This document shows positions 63,986-64,000 of a stretch of DNA of 64,000 bases, piece by piece. Source of the stretch: Anoplopoma fimbria. Lineage: Eukaryota > Chordata > Actinopteri > Perciformes > Anoplopomatidae. The translations under genes and the position numbers were made by a program. How positions within the stretch are numbered: position 1 is the stretch's first letter; each line of letters begins with the position of its first letter. Below the pieces are notes generated by a model, which saw only the letters and a list, made by a program, of their open reading frames with translations, was not told where the DNA came from and made no database searches. The stretch spans positions 30,967,676 through 31,031,675 of the forward strand of contig NC_072450.1 in the NCBI RefSeq assembly GCF_027596085.1, read 5' to 3'.

Positions 63986-63987
<2 letters not shown>

Positions 63988-64000
63988 ATTTACGCACCAG

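Overview
The window looks like nuclear DNA of a ray-finned (teleost) fish. Small exons sit in large AT-rich introns with GT-AG splice sites. Interspersed repeats typical of teleosts are frequent: Tc1-like inverted-repeat elements, L2/Rex1- and RTE-like LINE pieces and tRNA-like SINEs. There are many CA, ATT, GATA and AT microsatellites. The genes are vertebrate nuclear-lamina, membrane-trafficking and zinc-finger genes. No bacterial, phage or CRISPR features were seen.

Layout. 1-14.1 kb: no confident gene. It holds a possible minus-strand first exon near 7.0-7.3 kb, a 5'-truncated LINE with an RT reading frame (9.07-10.76 kb) and SINE-like copies. 14.1-24.5 kb, plus strand: a complete 11-exon B-type lamin gene (597 aa, CaaX box CSVM), most likely lamin LIII (lmnl3). 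Its first intron is nearly filled by a 1.4 kb minisatellite. 27.1-32.8 kb, minus strand: a complete four-exon MARCH2/3-type membrane RING-CH ubiquitin ligase (248 aa), tail-to-tail with the lamin gene, with a likely untranslated exon near 34.1 kb. 34.2-42.4 kb: LINE debris, a 100-N assembly gap (36467-36566), a GATA tract and a 1.1 kb CpG-rich minisatellite. 42.5 kb, minus strand: the first coding exon of an endophilin-A gene, best match SH3GL3; its other exons were not found. 42.7-55.6 kb: repeats and no recognised gene. 55.7-62.7 kb, minus strand: the last four coding exons of basonuclin-1 (bnc1). Its 5' end lies beyond the right edge.

Gene relationships. These genes are not an operon or pathway but form an informative conserved-synteny block. 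SH3GL3 and BNC1 are neighbours on human 15q25. A convergent lamin/MARCH pair is also found at human 5q23 (LMNB1/MARCHF3). The window therefore appears to keep a lamin and a MARCH ohnologue in the bnc1-sh3gl3 block. Human 15q25 has no lamin, which fits the known loss of lamin LIII from mammals. I found no convincing new multi-gene system. The most unusual structures are the two large first-intron minisatellites.
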